The notes beneath the pieces are model-generated. The model made no database searches. It saw nothing but the letters and a program-made list of their open reading frames with translations, and was not told the DNA's origin. The position numbers were made by a program, and so were the translations under genes. Positions 35,764 to 45,344 of a stretch of DNA of 64,000 nt are shown one piece after another (positions within the stretch are counted from its first letter, which is position 1; the number at the start of each line of letters is the position of its first letter). The stretch comes from Aquisalimonas sp007126095 (GTDB lineage: Bacteria; Pseudomonadota; Gammaproteobacteria; Nitrococcales; Aquisalimonadaceae), in NCBI RefSeq assembly GCF_048323695.1, contig NZ_JBLWFT010000001.1:868001-932000 (forward strand), in the 5' to 3' direction.

Positions 35764-36183
35764 CTACTGGGTCATCCTTGTCTGAAGTTGAACGGGGCTT
35801 CCGGCTCGGTCGAATACGGCGTAGCGGGACAGGTCGGCGCCCATTTCAACGGCTTCGGCCATCTGTTTAAGGTAGGGCTCGGCTTCTTCCGAGGTGGGCA
35901 GGCGGCCGCCGGTGGCGGACAGGCTGGAGACCATGATCAGGTCCCAGGCCATGCCCGACTGGTCGGCTTCCTCAGCCAGGACATCCAGGCGCAGGTCTTC
36001 GGTGAGTTCCCGGTCCGTGGCCATGACGGGGCGCAGATAGCCGCTGCCCTGGATGACGTCGTTCTTGTCGGGGTTGCCGTCGCCGGATTCCGGCTCGGCC
36101 TTCAGGAGCACGAGCAGCAGGCGCTGCGGTTCGTCCTGTTCCAGGCCGGCTTTCTTGAGGTCGTCAAAACTGCTGATACGCAT
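35764..36183 (-). CDS. Conserved hypothetical protein of the nitrate reductase cluster
   Basis: 139 residues. No signal peptide or membrane segment. It begins MRISSFDDLKKAGLEQDEPQ and continues RLLLVLLKAEPE, with acidic, helical content throughout. A similar family near nar and other genes in gammaproteobacteria is sometimes labelled ribonucleotide reductase subunit alpha; nothing here resembles that enzyme, so I would not use the name. Located between the parvulin and moeA on the same strand. Function unknown. Confidence 0.75.
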   Translation of the reverse strand: MRISSFDDLKKAGLEQDEPQRLLLVLLKAEPESGDGNPDKNDVIQGSGYLRPVMATDRELTEDLRLDVLAEEADQSGMAWDLIMVSSLSATGGRLPTSEEAEPYLKQMAEAVEMGADLSRYAVFDRAGSPVQLQTRMTQ

Positions 36184-36198
36184 CGTGGGGTCGCCCCG

Positions 36199-36972
36199 TT
36201 ACTGAATGAGCATGGATTCGGCCTGGTCCAGGTCGATGCCGCGGATCTCGGCATCGCCGGCCAGGAGCTTGATGTACTGGCTGATGGCACGCTGCCGCGA
36301 CACGGCCTCCAGGTACTCCCGGATGCGCTCGTGCACCGCCTCGAATGGCAGCTGCTCGCCGGCCACGTGCTGGAGCACATCCACCACGTGGAAGCCGTAA
36401 CGGGTCTTGATGGGCTGATCGGCCAGCCCCACGGGCAGGCGCAGCACTGCGTCCTCGAATTCCGGCACAGTCTCGCCGTTGCTCACCTGGCCCAGATGGC
36501 CGCCCTCGTTCGCCGACGGGCAGCGGGAGTGTTTGCGCGCCATGTCCGCGAAGGCGTCCGGATCGCGCCGGAGTTCTTCGATGAGCTGCTCGGCCGTGGC
36601 GCGAGCCTGGTTGCGCTCTTCCAGATCCTCCGGGTGGCCGGCGAGCAGGATGTGGCGCACCTCGGCCATGTCCGGCGTGCGGAAGCGCTCCGGGTTCTGC
36701 TCATACCAGCGGCGGCAGGTGGTGTCGTCCGCCGTGGGGATGTGGACTTCCGTGGCGATGAGTTCGTCGATGACCGGATCCAGGTCGTCGTCGTCCTCGG
36801 GCACCGCCATGTCGAGCTGCTCGGCGCGTTGCCTGAGTAGCTCGCGGACGGTCAGGGCCACGGCGGCCCGGCGCTGGGCGTAACGCGGATCGGCGCCGGA
36901 CTCCTGATGGTAGGCCGATTCGATGTTGATGGCCCGGCTGGTGATTTCCCTGCCATTGACGTGGATGGACAT
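36199..36972 (-). CDS. Parvulin-type peptidyl-prolyl isomerase of the nar operon
   Basis: 257 residues. The rotamase domain (about 110-210) has VRHILLAGHPEDLEERNQAR, CPSANEGGHLGQVSNGETVP and IKTRYGFHVVDVLQ, all diagnostic for PpiC/parvulin. No signal peptide is seen, so it is cytoplasmic. Its place downstream of narI in this and related genera suggests help with folding or maturation of nitrate reductase. Separated from narI by a 179-base gap containing three tandem repeats. Confidence 0.9.
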   Translation of the reverse strand: MSIHVNGREITSRAINIESAYHQESGADPRYAQRRAAVALTVRELLRQRAEQLDMAVPEDDDDLDPVIDELIATEVHIPTADDTTCRRWYEQNPERFRTPDMAEVRHILLAGHPEDLEERNQARATAEQLIEELRRDPDAFADMARKHSRCPSANEGGHLGQVSNGETVPEFEDAVLRLPVGLADQPIKTRYGFHVVDVLQHVAGEQLPFEAVHERIREYLEAVSRQRAISQYIKLLAGDAEIRGIDLDQAESMLIQ

Positions 36973-37005
36973 GCGACCTCCGGGTCGGGTGTTCGTGATG
37001 CTGTT

Positions 37006-37123
37006 GGTGGACCTGAAGGTCCACCCTACGATTGCTGCGGCCCGTGCCTTTGCTGGTGGACCTGAAGGTCCACCCTACGGGTGCTGCGGTTCGTGCCTTT
37101 GCCGGTGGGCCTGAAGGTCCACC
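37006..37123. repeat. Three tandem 49-bp REP-like units with a hyphenated palindrome
   Basis: GGTGGACCTGAAGGTCCACC occurs at 37006-37025 and 37055-37074, and with one change (GGTGGGCC...) at 37104-37123; each unit starts exactly 49 bases after the last. The first two copies are followed by CTACG. Between units the sequence TGCTGCGG-CGTGCCTTTGC is also repeated. Each palindrome has an 8-9-bp stem. It sits between narI and the parvulin gene and may stabilise or attenuate the mRNA. Confidence 0.85.
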
Positions 37124-37151
37124 GATCCACCCTTCGCCGCCCCCGCCCCGA

Positions 37152-37841
37152 TTACACCGCCCGGGCGCGCACCACCTGCCAGGCACGCCAGATGTAGCCG
37201 TAAGGCACGCTCCAGATGTGCACCAGACGGGTGAACGGGAACACCAGGAACATGAGCATCCCCAGGAACATGTGCAGCTTGTAGATCCAGTGAATGTCGT
37301 AGATGGTGGCCGCCGCACCGGTCTGGAACGTCACCAGACCCTGAGCCCAGGCGGAGATCTGCTGCATCACTTCACCGTCCAGGTGGCCCGTGGACACCGG
37401 AATGGTCAGCAGGCCGGTGAGCAGCTGCGCCGCCAGCAGGATGAGAATGAAGGAATCCATCGGATAGCTGGTCTTGCGCACCCGCGGATCCGTCATGCGA
37501 CGGTGCAGCAGAATCACCACGCCCACCAGAGTGATGGCACCGAAGATGCCGCCGGCAACAATGGCCAGAAGCTGCTTCGCTCCCGCCGTGAGCCCCAGTG
37601 ACGTGTACAACGCCGTCGGCGTCAGCAATCCGAACAGGTGGCCGAAGAACAGGGCGATGATGCCGATGTGGAACAGGTTGATGCCCCACCGGAAGCGCTG
37701 CCCGCCGGACATGAGCTGCGTGGTGTTGCTCTTCCAGGTGTACTGGCTTTTCTCGAAACGGATCAGGCTACCCACCAGGAACACCGTCCCGGCGATGTAG
37801 GGGAACACCGCAAAGGCAAGATCATGGAAATATTCGTACAT
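37152..37841 (-). CDS. narI: Respiratory nitrate reductase gamma subunit NarI
   Basis: 229 residues, five membrane segments. The family signatures include FHIGIIALFFGHLFGL (haem b His) and HWIYKLHMFLGMLMFLVFPFTRLVHIW (abridged: HKLHMF-type His pair near the C-terminus). NarI oxidises quinol and passes electrons to NarH. It follows narJ by 26 bases. Confidence 0.95.
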   Translation of the reverse strand: MYEYFHDLAFAVFPYIAGTVFLVGSLIRFEKSQYTWKSNTTQLMSGGQRFRWGINLFHIGIIALFFGHLFGLLTPTALYTSLGLTAGAKQLLAIVAGGIFGAITLVGVVILLHRRMTDPRVRKTSYPMDSFILILLAAQLLTGLLTIPVSTGHLDGEVMQQISAWAQGLVTFQTGAAATIYDIHWIYKLHMFLGMLMFLVFPFTRLVHIWSVPYGYIWRAWQVVRARAV

Positions 37842-37867
37842 GGCTCGTGTCTCCTAAACCCTCTGTC

Positions 37868-38563
37868 TCAGGCGGTGTTGCGCTTGAGTGCCGACCAGTC
37901 CACAGGCACGGCCTGGCCCTGGTTGGTTTTCGCCCCGCCGCAGCCGCCGCTGGTGGGCCCAAACGTCACCGGCTCCTCGGCCCAGACTTCGTCCAGGGCC
38001 TCGGGGGTGTCGTCGCGCTCCTCCTCGCGGAGTTGCCGCTGGAGTTGCTCCCCGGCCGTCTCCATTCCGCCAAGCTCCAGCAGGGCCTTGAACAGCCACT
38101 GGTAGTCGCTGTCGCGCTCTTCGAGCCGTCCTTGGAGGAGCTGGAGCAGATGCCCCATCTCCTCCAGCCAGCCCTGGACCTCTTCCTCCGACAGACGCGA
38201 GCAGAACTCCAGGAACAGGGGCACGTAGTCCGGCAGCTCGTTGGCACTGACCTCCAGGCCGTGCTCCCGGTAGATGTTGAGCAGATTCACCATGGCCTGC
38301 CCGCGGTCCCGGGACTCGCCGTGGACATGCTCGAAGAGATGCAGGGAGAGCGAACGGCTGCGGTCGAAGAGGCCCACGTACTCGGCCTGGACGTCCAGCA
38401 GGTCATGGGTGCGCAGCCGCTCGACCAGGCCCACCAGGCCCCGACGCGTGTCCGCGTCGAGCCCCGGTGCCTCCTGGATCACGGTCGCCAGCTCGTGGCC
38501 GTGCTGCTGCAGCTCCTCGCCGGGGTAGTCCATGAGCACGGCGATCGCCTTGAGGATCATCAT
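37868..38563 (-). CDS. narJ: Nitrate reductase molybdenum cofactor assembly chaperone NarJ
   Basis: 231 residues, soluble and acidic. LSLHLFEHVHGESRDRGQAM and LPDYVPLFLEFCS are the TorD/NarJ chaperone signatures. It guides cofactor insertion into NarG before membrane attachment. The start overlaps the narH stop by 4 bases. Confidence 0.94.
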   Translation of the reverse strand: MMILKAIAVLMDYPGEELQQHGHELATVIQEAPGLDADTRRGLVGLVERLRTHDLLDVQAEYVGLFDRSRSLSLHLFEHVHGESRDRGQAMVNLLNIYREHGLEVSANELPDYVPLFLEFCSRLSEEEVQGWLEEMGHLLQLLQGRLEERDSDYQWLFKALLELGGMETAGEQLQRQLREEERDDTPEALDEVWAEEPVTFGPTSGGCGGAKTNQGQAVPVDWSALKRNTA

Positions 38564-40131
38564 GACGAACCCTCCTTCTCCTTCTCGCGGGTCTTGAACT
38601 CGACCCGCGCCGGGAACGCGCGCTGGCTGGCCCGCCGACCACCGAAGATGTCGGTCTTGGTGGAGCCGTTGCTGGAGACGTTGCAGCCATCACCAAAGCT
38701 GAAGCCACAGCCGGCCCGCTCGCCGTAGGGATCCTCGGCCGAGAACTCCTTGCTGGCCGTGGGAATGTCGAAGCGGTCCTCGTAGTTGGCGATGGCCATG
38801 ATCTGGTACATGTCCTCCACCATCTCCTCGGACAGCCCCACCTGCTCCAGCACCGCGTGATCCGGCTTGCCCTCGACGGTCTGGCTGCGCTTGAACTTGC
38901 GCATGGCAAGCATCCGCTCCAGTGCCTTGATGACCGGCCGCTCGTCACCGGCGGTGAGCATGTTGGCCAGGTACTTCACCGGGATGCGCAGGGAGGCCAC
39001 ATCCGGGATCAGCCCTTCGCTGTCGATGTTGCCGGCGTCGGCCGCCGACTGGATCGGCGACAGCGGCGGCACGTACCACACCATGGGCAGCGTCCGGTAC
39101 TCCGGGTGCAGCGGGAAGGCCACCTTCCAGTCCATGGCCATCTTGTACACCGGCGATCGCTGGGCGGCCTCCAGCCACTGCTGCGGAATGCCTTCCTTCT
39201 TCGCCGCGGCGATCACCTCGGGATCGTGCGGATCGAGGAAGACGCGCATCTGCTGCTCGTAGAGATCCTGCTCGGAGGGCGCCGAGGCGGCCTCCTGGAT
39301 GCGGTCGGCATCGTAGAGGATCACGCCGAGGTAGCGGATGCGGCCCACGCAGGTCTCGGAGCACACGGTGGGCTCGCCCACTTCGATACGCGGGAAGCAG
39401 AAGGTGCACTTCTCCGATTTGCCACTCTGCCAGTTGTAGTAGATCTTCTTGTACGGGCACCCGGAGATGCACATGCGCCAGCCGCGGCACTTGTCCTGGT
39501 CGATCAGGACGATGCCGTCCTCCTCACGCTTGTAGATCGCGCCCGAGGGGCACGAGGCCACGCAGGTGGGGTTCAGGCAGTGCTCGCACAGCCGGGGCAG
39601 ATACATCATGAAGGTGTTCTCGAACTGCCCGTAGATCTCCTTCTGGATGTTCTGGAAGTTGTAGTCCTGGGAGCGTTTCTCGAACTCCCCGCCCAGGATC
39701 TCCTCCCAGTTCGGGCCCCACTCGATCTTGTCCATGGGCTGGCCGGTTAGCGCCGAGAACGGCTTGGCCACCGGCTGGTGCTTGGAGTCGGGGGCGTTGT
39801 GCAGCCGCTGGTAGTCGTAGTTGAACGGCTCGTAGTAGTCGTCGATGCTTGGGAGATCCGGGTTGGCGAAGATGTTCGCCAGGATCCGCCACTTGCTGCC
39901 GGCCTTGGGCTGGAGCTTGCCGCTCTTCACCGACCAACCGCCGTTCCACCGCTCCTGGTTTTCCCAGTCTTTCGGATAGCCGACACCGGGCTTGGTTTCG
40001 ACGTTGTTGAACCAGGCGTACTCCATCCCTTCACGAGACGTCCAGACGTTCTTGCACGTCACCGAGCAGGTATGGCACCCGATGCACTTGTCCAGGTTAA
40101 GGACTTTTCCAATCTGCGCGCGGACCTTCAT
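38560..40131 (-). CDS. narH: Respiratory nitrate reductase beta subunit NarH
   Basis: 523 residues. Four Fe-S cluster motifs: CIGCHTCSVTCKN (N-terminal), CEHCLNPTCVASCPSG, CRGWRMCISGCPYKK with the Trp typical of the 3Fe-4S site, and CTFCFPR. It carries electrons from NarI to NarG on the cytoplasmic side. Overlaps narG and narJ by 4 bases each. Confidence 0.97.
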   Translation of the reverse strand: MKVRAQIGKVLNLDKCIGCHTCSVTCKNVWTSREGMEYAWFNNVETKPGVGYPKDWENQERWNGGWSVKSGKLQPKAGSKWRILANIFANPDLPSIDDYYEPFNYDYQRLHNAPDSKHQPVAKPFSALTGQPMDKIEWGPNWEEILGGEFEKRSQDYNFQNIQKEIYGQFENTFMMYLPRLCEHCLNPTCVASCPSGAIYKREEDGIVLIDQDKCRGWRMCISGCPYKKIYYNWQSGKSEKCTFCFPRIEVGEPTVCSETCVGRIRYLGVILYDADRIQEAASAPSEQDLYEQQMRVFLDPHDPEVIAAAKKEGIPQQWLEAAQRSPVYKMAMDWKVAFPLHPEYRTLPMVWYVPPLSPIQSAADAGNIDSEGLIPDVASLRIPVKYLANMLTAGDERPVIKALERMLAMRKFKRSQTVEGKPDHAVLEQVGLSEEMVEDMYQIMAIANYEDRFDIPTASKEFSAEDPYGERAGCGFSFGDGCNVSSNGSTKTDIFGGRRASQRAFPARVEFKTREKEKEGSS

Positions 40132-43100
40132 GCCTGTTCCTCCGCCTCGTAAATGCTCTGGTCGTCACCGTCGAGCCACTCGACCCGATCCATCTTGCGC
40201 ACCACCACGAATTCATCGCGGTTGGAGCCGACAGTGCCGTAGTAGTTGAAGCCGTAGCTGAGCTGGGCGTAGCCGCCGATCATGTGCGTGGGCTTGAGCA
40301 CCGCGCGGGTCACGGAGTTGTGGATGCCGCCCCGCTCGCCGGTGATCTCCGATCCGGGGGTGTTCACCAGCTTCTCCTGGGCGTGGTACATCATCACCAT
40401 GCCCTCGGGAACGCGCTGGCTGACCACGGATCGGGCCACCAGGGCGCCGTTGCTGTTGAAGCACTCGATCCAGTCGTTGTCGACGATGCCGACCTTCTTG
40501 GCGTCCACTTCGCTCATCCATACACACGGCCCGCCACGGGAGAGCGTGAGCATCAGCAGGTTCTCGCTGTAGGTGCTGTGAATGCCCCACTTCTGGTGCG
40601 GGGTAATCCAGTTCAGCGCGATCTCCTCGTTGCCGTTGCCTCGCACGCCCTGGATGGTCTGGGTGGTGCGCATGTTCACCGGCGGCTTGTAGCTCACGAA
40701 CCCTTCGCCGAACGCCCGCATCCAGGGGTGATCCTGATAGAGCTGCTGTCGCCCGGTGAGCGTGCGCCACGGGATCAGCTCGTGGACGTTGGTGTAGCCG
40801 GCGTTGTAGGACACATGCTCCGACTCCAGCCCGGACCAGGTCGGCGACGAGATGATCTTGCGCGGCTGGGCCACCAGATCACGGAAGCGGATCTTCTCCT
40901 CTTCCTTGTTCAGCGCCAGGTGGGTGTGATCCCGCCCGGTCTGCTTGGAGAGCGCTTCCCAGGCCTTGACCGCAACTTCACCGTTGGTCTCGGGCGCGAG
41001 GCTGAGAATGATCTCGGCGGCGTCGATGGCCGAATCGATCTTCGGCATGCCCTTGTTGGTGGCTCCCTCCTTGAGATGGATACCGTTGAGCTTGCCCAGG
41101 AACTCCACCTCGTGCTCGGTGTTCCAGGCGATGCCCTTGCCGCCGTTGCCGACGTTGGTCATGAGGGGCCCCAGCGCCGTGAACCGGGCGAAGACGTTGG
41201 GATAGTCGCGCTCCACCGGCACCAGTTGCGGCATGGTCTTGCCCGGCACCGGATCGCACTCGCCCTTGTGCCAGTCCTGCACGTCGAAGGCCTGGCCCAG
41301 CTCGGCCGGGCTGTCGTGCAGCAGCGGCAGGGTGACGATGTCCGTCTCCTTGCCGAGATGCCCCTGCACCACCTGTGAGAAGGCGCGGGCCAGCCCCTTG
41401 TAGATGTCCCAGTCGGAGCGGGACTCCCAGCACGGGTTCACCGCCTCGCACAGCGGGTGGATGAACGGGTGCATGTCCGAGGTGTTGAGGTCGTTCTTCT
41501 CGTACCAGGTGGCCGTGGGCAACACCACGTCCGAGTACAGGCACGTGGTGGACATGCGGAAGTCCAGCGTGGTGAGCAGGTCGAGCTTGCCGCGCGGGGC
41601 CTCGTCGCGCCAGGTCACTTCCATGGGCTTGTCCGCGCCCTCTTCACCCAGGTCCTTGCCCTGCACGCCGTGGTCGGTGCCCAGCAGGTGCTTGAGAAAG
41701 TACTCGTGGCCCTTGCCGCTGGAGCCCAGCAGGTTGGAGCGCCAGATGAACATGTTGCGCGGGAAGTTCTGCGGATCGTCCGGATCCTGGCACGCCATGC
41801 TCAGCTCACCGCTCTTGAGCTGCTCCACCACGTAGTCCTTCGGGTCCTTGCCGGCCGCGGCGGCAGCTTTCGCCACCTGCAGGGGGTTGGCACCAAGCTG
41901 TGGCGCGGACGGCAGCCACCCCATGCGCTCGGAGCGGACGTTGAAGTCGATCATGCTGCCCTGCCACTGCGACTTGTCGGCCAGCGGCGAGAGCATGTCC
42001 GCCACCTGCAGCTTCTCGTAGCGCCACTGGTCGGTGTGCGCGTAGAAAAAGGAGGTGGAGTTCATGTGCCGCGGCGGCCGCGCCCAGTCCAGGGCGAAGG
42101 CGAGCGGCTGCCAGCCGGTCTGCGGGCGCAGCTTCTCCTGGCCCACGTAGTGCGACCAGCCGCCCCCGCTCTGGCCGACGCAGCCGCAGAACACCAGCAT
42201 GTTGATGATGGCCCGGTACGACATGTCCATGTGGTACCAGTGGTTCAGGCCGGCGCCGAGGATGACCATGGACTTGCCTTCGGTCTTGTTGGCGTTGTCC
42301 GCAAACCGGCGTGCGACCTTGATCACCTTGTCGCGCGAGACGCCGGTGATCATCTCCTGCCAGGCCGGCGTGTAGGGCAGGTTTTCGTCGTAGCTCTTGG
42401 CCGTGTTCGGGCAGTCCAGGCCACGATCCACACCGTAGTGGGCGGTGATCAGGTCGAACACCGAGGCCACCAGCGCCTCTTCGCCGTCGGCGAGAGTGAT
42501 CTTGCGCACCGGCACCTTGCGGTAGATCACGTCATCCTGCGGGTTGGGCGTGAACCGCCCGAGCTCGTGCTCCAGGCCGCCGAAGTACGGGAAGCCCACC
42601 TCGGCCACCTCGTCCTTCACGTCCAGGTGGCTGAGGCGCAGCTTGGTATCCTTGCCGTCGGCGCGCTTCTCTTCCAGGTTCCACTGGCCGTCCTCGCCCC
42701 AGCGGAAGCCGATTGAGCCCTGAGGCACCACGACGCTGTCGCTGGTCTCGTCCCAGGCGACGGTCTTCCACTCGGAATTGTTCTTCTGAGCGAGCCCCTT
42801 GTCGAAGTCCGAGGCGCGCAGGAAGCGGCCGGCCTGATAGCCCTTGTCGGTCTTGTCCAGCCGCACCAGGCAGGGGAAGTCCGTGTACTTGCGGGCGTAG
42901 TCCTGGAAGTACGGGCTGGGGTTGTCCACGTGGAACTCTTTCAGCATCACGTGCCCGAGCGCCATCCCCAGCGCAGAGTCGGTGCCCTGCTTCGGGTTCA
43001 GCCACATGTCGGCGAACTTGGACGCCTCGGAGTAGTCCGGCGTCACCGTGACGATCTCGGTGCCCTTGTAGCGGACTTCCGTCATGAAGTGGGCGTCGGG

Positions 43101-43886
43101 CGTACGCGTCTGCGGTACGTTGGAGCCCCACATCATGATGAAGCCGGAGTTGTACCAGTCCGCCGATTCCGGCACGTCGGTCTGCTCACCCCAGGTCTGC
43201 GGCGAGCTGGGCGGCAGGTCGCAGTACCAGTCGTAGAAGCTCATGCACACGCCGCCGAGCAGCGACATGTAGCGCGACCCTGCCGCGTAGCTGACCATGG
43301 ACATTGCGGGGATGGGCGAGAAGCCGATCACCCGGTCCGGGCCATAATGCTTGATGGTGTAGACGTTGGCAGACGCCACCAGCTCGTTGACCTCCTCCCA
43401 GTCGCTGCGCACCAGGCCACCCTTGCCGCGCCGGCTCTTGTACTGCTGCGCCTTGGCCGGGTCCTCGACGATGGAGGCCCAGGCGTCCACCGGGTCGTCG
43501 TGCTGCTGCCGCGCCTCGCGCCACAGCCGCAGCAGATGGCCGCGCACCATCGGGTGCTTGAGCCGGTTGGCACTGTAGATGTACCAGGAGTAGCTGGCAC
43601 CACGAGCGCACCCGCGGGGCTCATGGTTGGGTAGATCCGGCCGCGTGCGCGGGTAGTCCGTCTGCTGGGTCTCCCAGGTAACGAGACCGTTCTTCACGTA
43701 GATCTTCCAGCTGCAGGAGCCGGTGCAGTTCACACCGTGCGTGGAGCGCACGATCTTGTCGTGCTGCCAGCGGCTGCGGTAAGCGTCCTCCCAGCGGCGA
43801 GGCTCGTCGGTGACCACGCCGTGGCCATCCGAGAATTCTTCCTTGGTGCGCTGGAAGAAGGTCAGTCTGTCGAGAAAGAAACTCAT
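40128..43886 (-). CDS. narG: Respiratory nitrate reductase alpha subunit NarG
   Basis: 1252 residues, the normal length. The N-terminus MSFFLDRLTFFQRTKEEF is typical and has no Tat signal. The Fe-S site uses H50, C54, C58 and C93 (HGVNCTGSC, RGCARG). The molybdenum-bis-MGD domains follow, including QTRTPDAHFMTEVRYKGTE. It reduces nitrate to nitrite in the cytoplasm. ATG 43886 was chosen over an upstream extension that would overlap narK2. Confidence 0.97.
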   Translation of the reverse strand: MSFFLDRLTFFQRTKEEFSDGHGVVTDEPRRWEDAYRSRWQHDKIVRSTHGVNCTGSCSWKIYVKNGLVTWETQQTDYPRTRPDLPNHEPRGCARGASYSWYIYSANRLKHPMVRGHLLRLWREARQQHDDPVDAWASIVEDPAKAQQYKSRRGKGGLVRSDWEEVNELVASANVYTIKHYGPDRVIGFSPIPAMSMVSYAAGSRYMSLLGGVCMSFYDWYCDLPPSSPQTWGEQTDVPESADWYNSGFIMMWGSNVPQTRTPDAHFMTEVRYKGTEIVTVTPDYSEASKFADMWLNPKQGTDSALGMALGHVMLKEFHVDNPSPYFQDYARKYTDFPCLVRLDKTDKGYQAGRFLRASDFDKGLAQKNNSEWKTVAWDETSDSVVVPQGSIGFRWGEDGQWNLEEKRADGKDTKLRLSHLDVKDEVAEVGFPYFGGLEHELGRFTPNPQDDVIYRKVPVRKITLADGEEALVASVFDLITAHYGVDRGLDCPNTAKSYDENLPYTPAWQEMITGVSRDKVIKVARRFADNANKTEGKSMVILGAGLNHWYHMDMSYRAIINMLVFCGCVGQSGGGWSHYVGQEKLRPQTGWQPLAFALDWARPPRHMNSTSFFYAHTDQWRYEKLQVADMLSPLADKSQWQGSMIDFNVRSERMGWLPSAPQLGANPLQVAKAAAAAGKDPKDYVVEQLKSGELSMACQDPDDPQNFPRNMFIWRSNLLGSSGKGHEYFLKHLLGTDHGVQGKDLGEEGADKPMEVTWRDEAPRGKLDLLTTLDFRMSTTCLYSDVVLPTATWYEKNDLNTSDMHPFIHPLCEAVNPCWESRSDWDIYKGLARAFSQVVQGHLGKETDIVTLPLLHDSPAELGQAFDVQDWHKGECDPVPGKTMPQLVPVERDYPNVFARFTALGPLMTNVGNGGKGIAWNTEHEVEFLGKLNGIHLKEGATNKGMPKIDSAIDAAEIILSLAPETNGEVAVKAWEALSKQTGRDHTHLALNKEEEKIRFRDLVAQPRKIISSPTWSGLESEHVSYNAGYTNVHELIPWRTLTGRQQLYQDHPWMRAFGEGFVSYKPPVNMRTTQTIQGVRGNGNEEIALNWITPHQKWGIHSTYSENLLMLTLSRGGPCVWMSEVDAKKVGIVDNDWIECFNSNGALVARSVVSQRVPEGMVMMYHAQEKLVNTPGSEITGERGGIHNSVTRAVLKPTHMIGGYAQLSYGFNYYGTVGSNRDEFVVVRKMDRVEWLDGDDQSIYEAEEQA

Positions 43887-43903
43887 GGCGATCTCCTCGC
43901 GAT

Positions 43904-45310
43904 TTAGCAGGGCACTTCCGCATTCGGGCGGGCGTAGTACCACCAGGTAATGGCAATGCAGGTGACGTAGAAAACGATGAACGCCCAGAGCGCGCCCTGA
44001 ACACCGCCCGTCAGGGCGATGGACACGCCGTAGCTCTGGGGAATGAAGAAGGCGCCGTAGGCGGCAAGCGCCGAGCTGAAGCCAAGCACCGCCGCACCTT
44101 CCTTGTTGGCGTCGATGACGGCCTGCTGCTCGGCGGCCTCACCCTTGCCGGCGGCAGCGCGCTGGTGCTCCGTCATGAATATCACCGGGATCATCCGGAA
44201 GGTTGAGCCGTTGCCGATGCCGGTGGTCAGGAACAGCAGCATGAACATGGCGAAAAAGCCCCAGAAGCTGCCGTCGCCGACCCCCGCGGGCAGGAACCAG
44301 ATCACCCCGAACACGGCGAACGCCATGATGATGAAGTTCCAGAAGGTGACGATGGCTCCGCCGAGCTTGTCGGACAGCCAGCCACCCAGGGGCCGGATCA
44401 GTGCGCCCACCAACGGGCCGAGAAAGGCGAACTGGGTGCCGTCCACGCCCTCGAACTGGCTGTTGATGAGCATGGGAAAACCGGCCGAGTAGCCGATGAA
44501 CGAGCCAAAGGTGCCCAGATACAGCCAGCACATGACCCAGTTGTGCTTGCGCTGGAAGATCACCGACTGCTCCTTGAACGAGGCCTGGGCATTGGCCAGG
44601 TCGTTCATCCCGAACCAGGCGGCGACGGTGGCGATGACCAGGAACGGTACCCAGACGAAGCCGGCGTTCTGCAGCCAGAGCTGTTCACCGTCCTCCGTGG
44701 TGAGCGGCTGACCGCCCAGAAAGCCGAACACGCCCATGGTGATCACCAGCGGCACCACGAACTGCACGGTGCTCACGCCCAAGTTACCCAGGCCCGCATT
44801 CAGGCCCAGCGCAGTGCCCTTCTCCGCCTTGGGATAGAAGAAGGCGATGTTGGACATGCTGGAGGCGAAGTTGCCGCCGCCGAAGCCGCAGAGGATGGCC
44901 AGCAGCGCCATGATCCAGAACGGGGTATCAGGGTTCTGGGCGGCAAAGCCGATGCCCAGGGCCGGGATCAGCAGAGAGGCGGTGCTGATGGCCGTCCAGC
45001 GCCTGCCGCCGAAGATCGGCACCATGAAGGAGTAGAAGATCCGCAGCGTCGCGCCGGACAGCCCCGGCAGCGAGGACAGCCAGAACAACTGCTGGGTGGT
45101 GTAGTCGAAACCCACGCGCGGCAGATTCACCACCACCACGCTCCAGACCATCCACACGGCGAAGGCCAGCAGCAGGCAGGGAATGGAGATCCACAGGTTG
45201 CGGTTGGCAATGCGCTTGCCCTCCCGCTCCCACTGCTCCGCGTCCTCCGGGTTCCAGCCGTGGATCACGCGCTGATCCAGTGGCTGCGATGTTGCGTTGG
45301 TTGCGCTCAT
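43904..45310 (-). CDS. narK2: Nitrate/nitrite transporter NarK2 (MFS)
   Basis: 468 residues, 12 membrane segments. Nitrate-signature Gly-rich helices are present: LAILCGFGGGNFASSMSNI and GLNAGLGNLGVSTVQF. The NarK2-type N-terminus has ~40 residues before the first helix. Probably a nitrate/nitrite antiporter. ATG 45310 (MSATNATSQ) was preferred; GAGGTAA lies 11 bases upstream. 17 bases before narG. Confidence 0.93.
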   Translation of the reverse strand: MSATNATSQPLDQRVIHGWNPEDAEQWEREGKRIANRNLWISIPCLLLAFAVWMVWSVVVVNLPRVGFDYTTQQLFWLSSLPGLSGATLRIFYSFMVPIFGGRRWTAISTASLLIPALGIGFAAQNPDTPFWIMALLAILCGFGGGNFASSMSNIAFFYPKAEKGTALGLNAGLGNLGVSTVQFVVPLVITMGVFGFLGGQPLTTEDGEQLWLQNAGFVWVPFLVIATVAAWFGMNDLANAQASFKEQSVIFQRKHNWVMCWLYLGTFGSFIGYSAGFPMLINSQFEGVDGTQFAFLGPLVGALIRPLGGWLSDKLGGAIVTFWNFIIMAFAVFGVIWFLPAGVGDGSFWGFFAMFMLLFLTTGIGNGSTFRMIPVIFMTEHQRAAAGKGEAAEQQAVIDANKEGAAVLGFSSALAAYGAFFIPQSYGVSIALTGGVQGALWAFIVFYVTCIAITWWYYARPNAEVPC

Positions 45311-45344
45311 TGTCGCGTTTACCTCGTCAAGGGTGATGATCGTG

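Noticed and set aside
35764..36183. Label ribonucleotide reductase alpha subunit for the small nar-cluster protein
   Set aside because: 139 residues without any reductase motif; the name appears to be a carried-over misannotation.
37006..37123. 49-bp repeats considered as a CRISPR array
   Set aside because: The inter-repeat sequences are themselves similar, there are only three units, and no cas genes are present.
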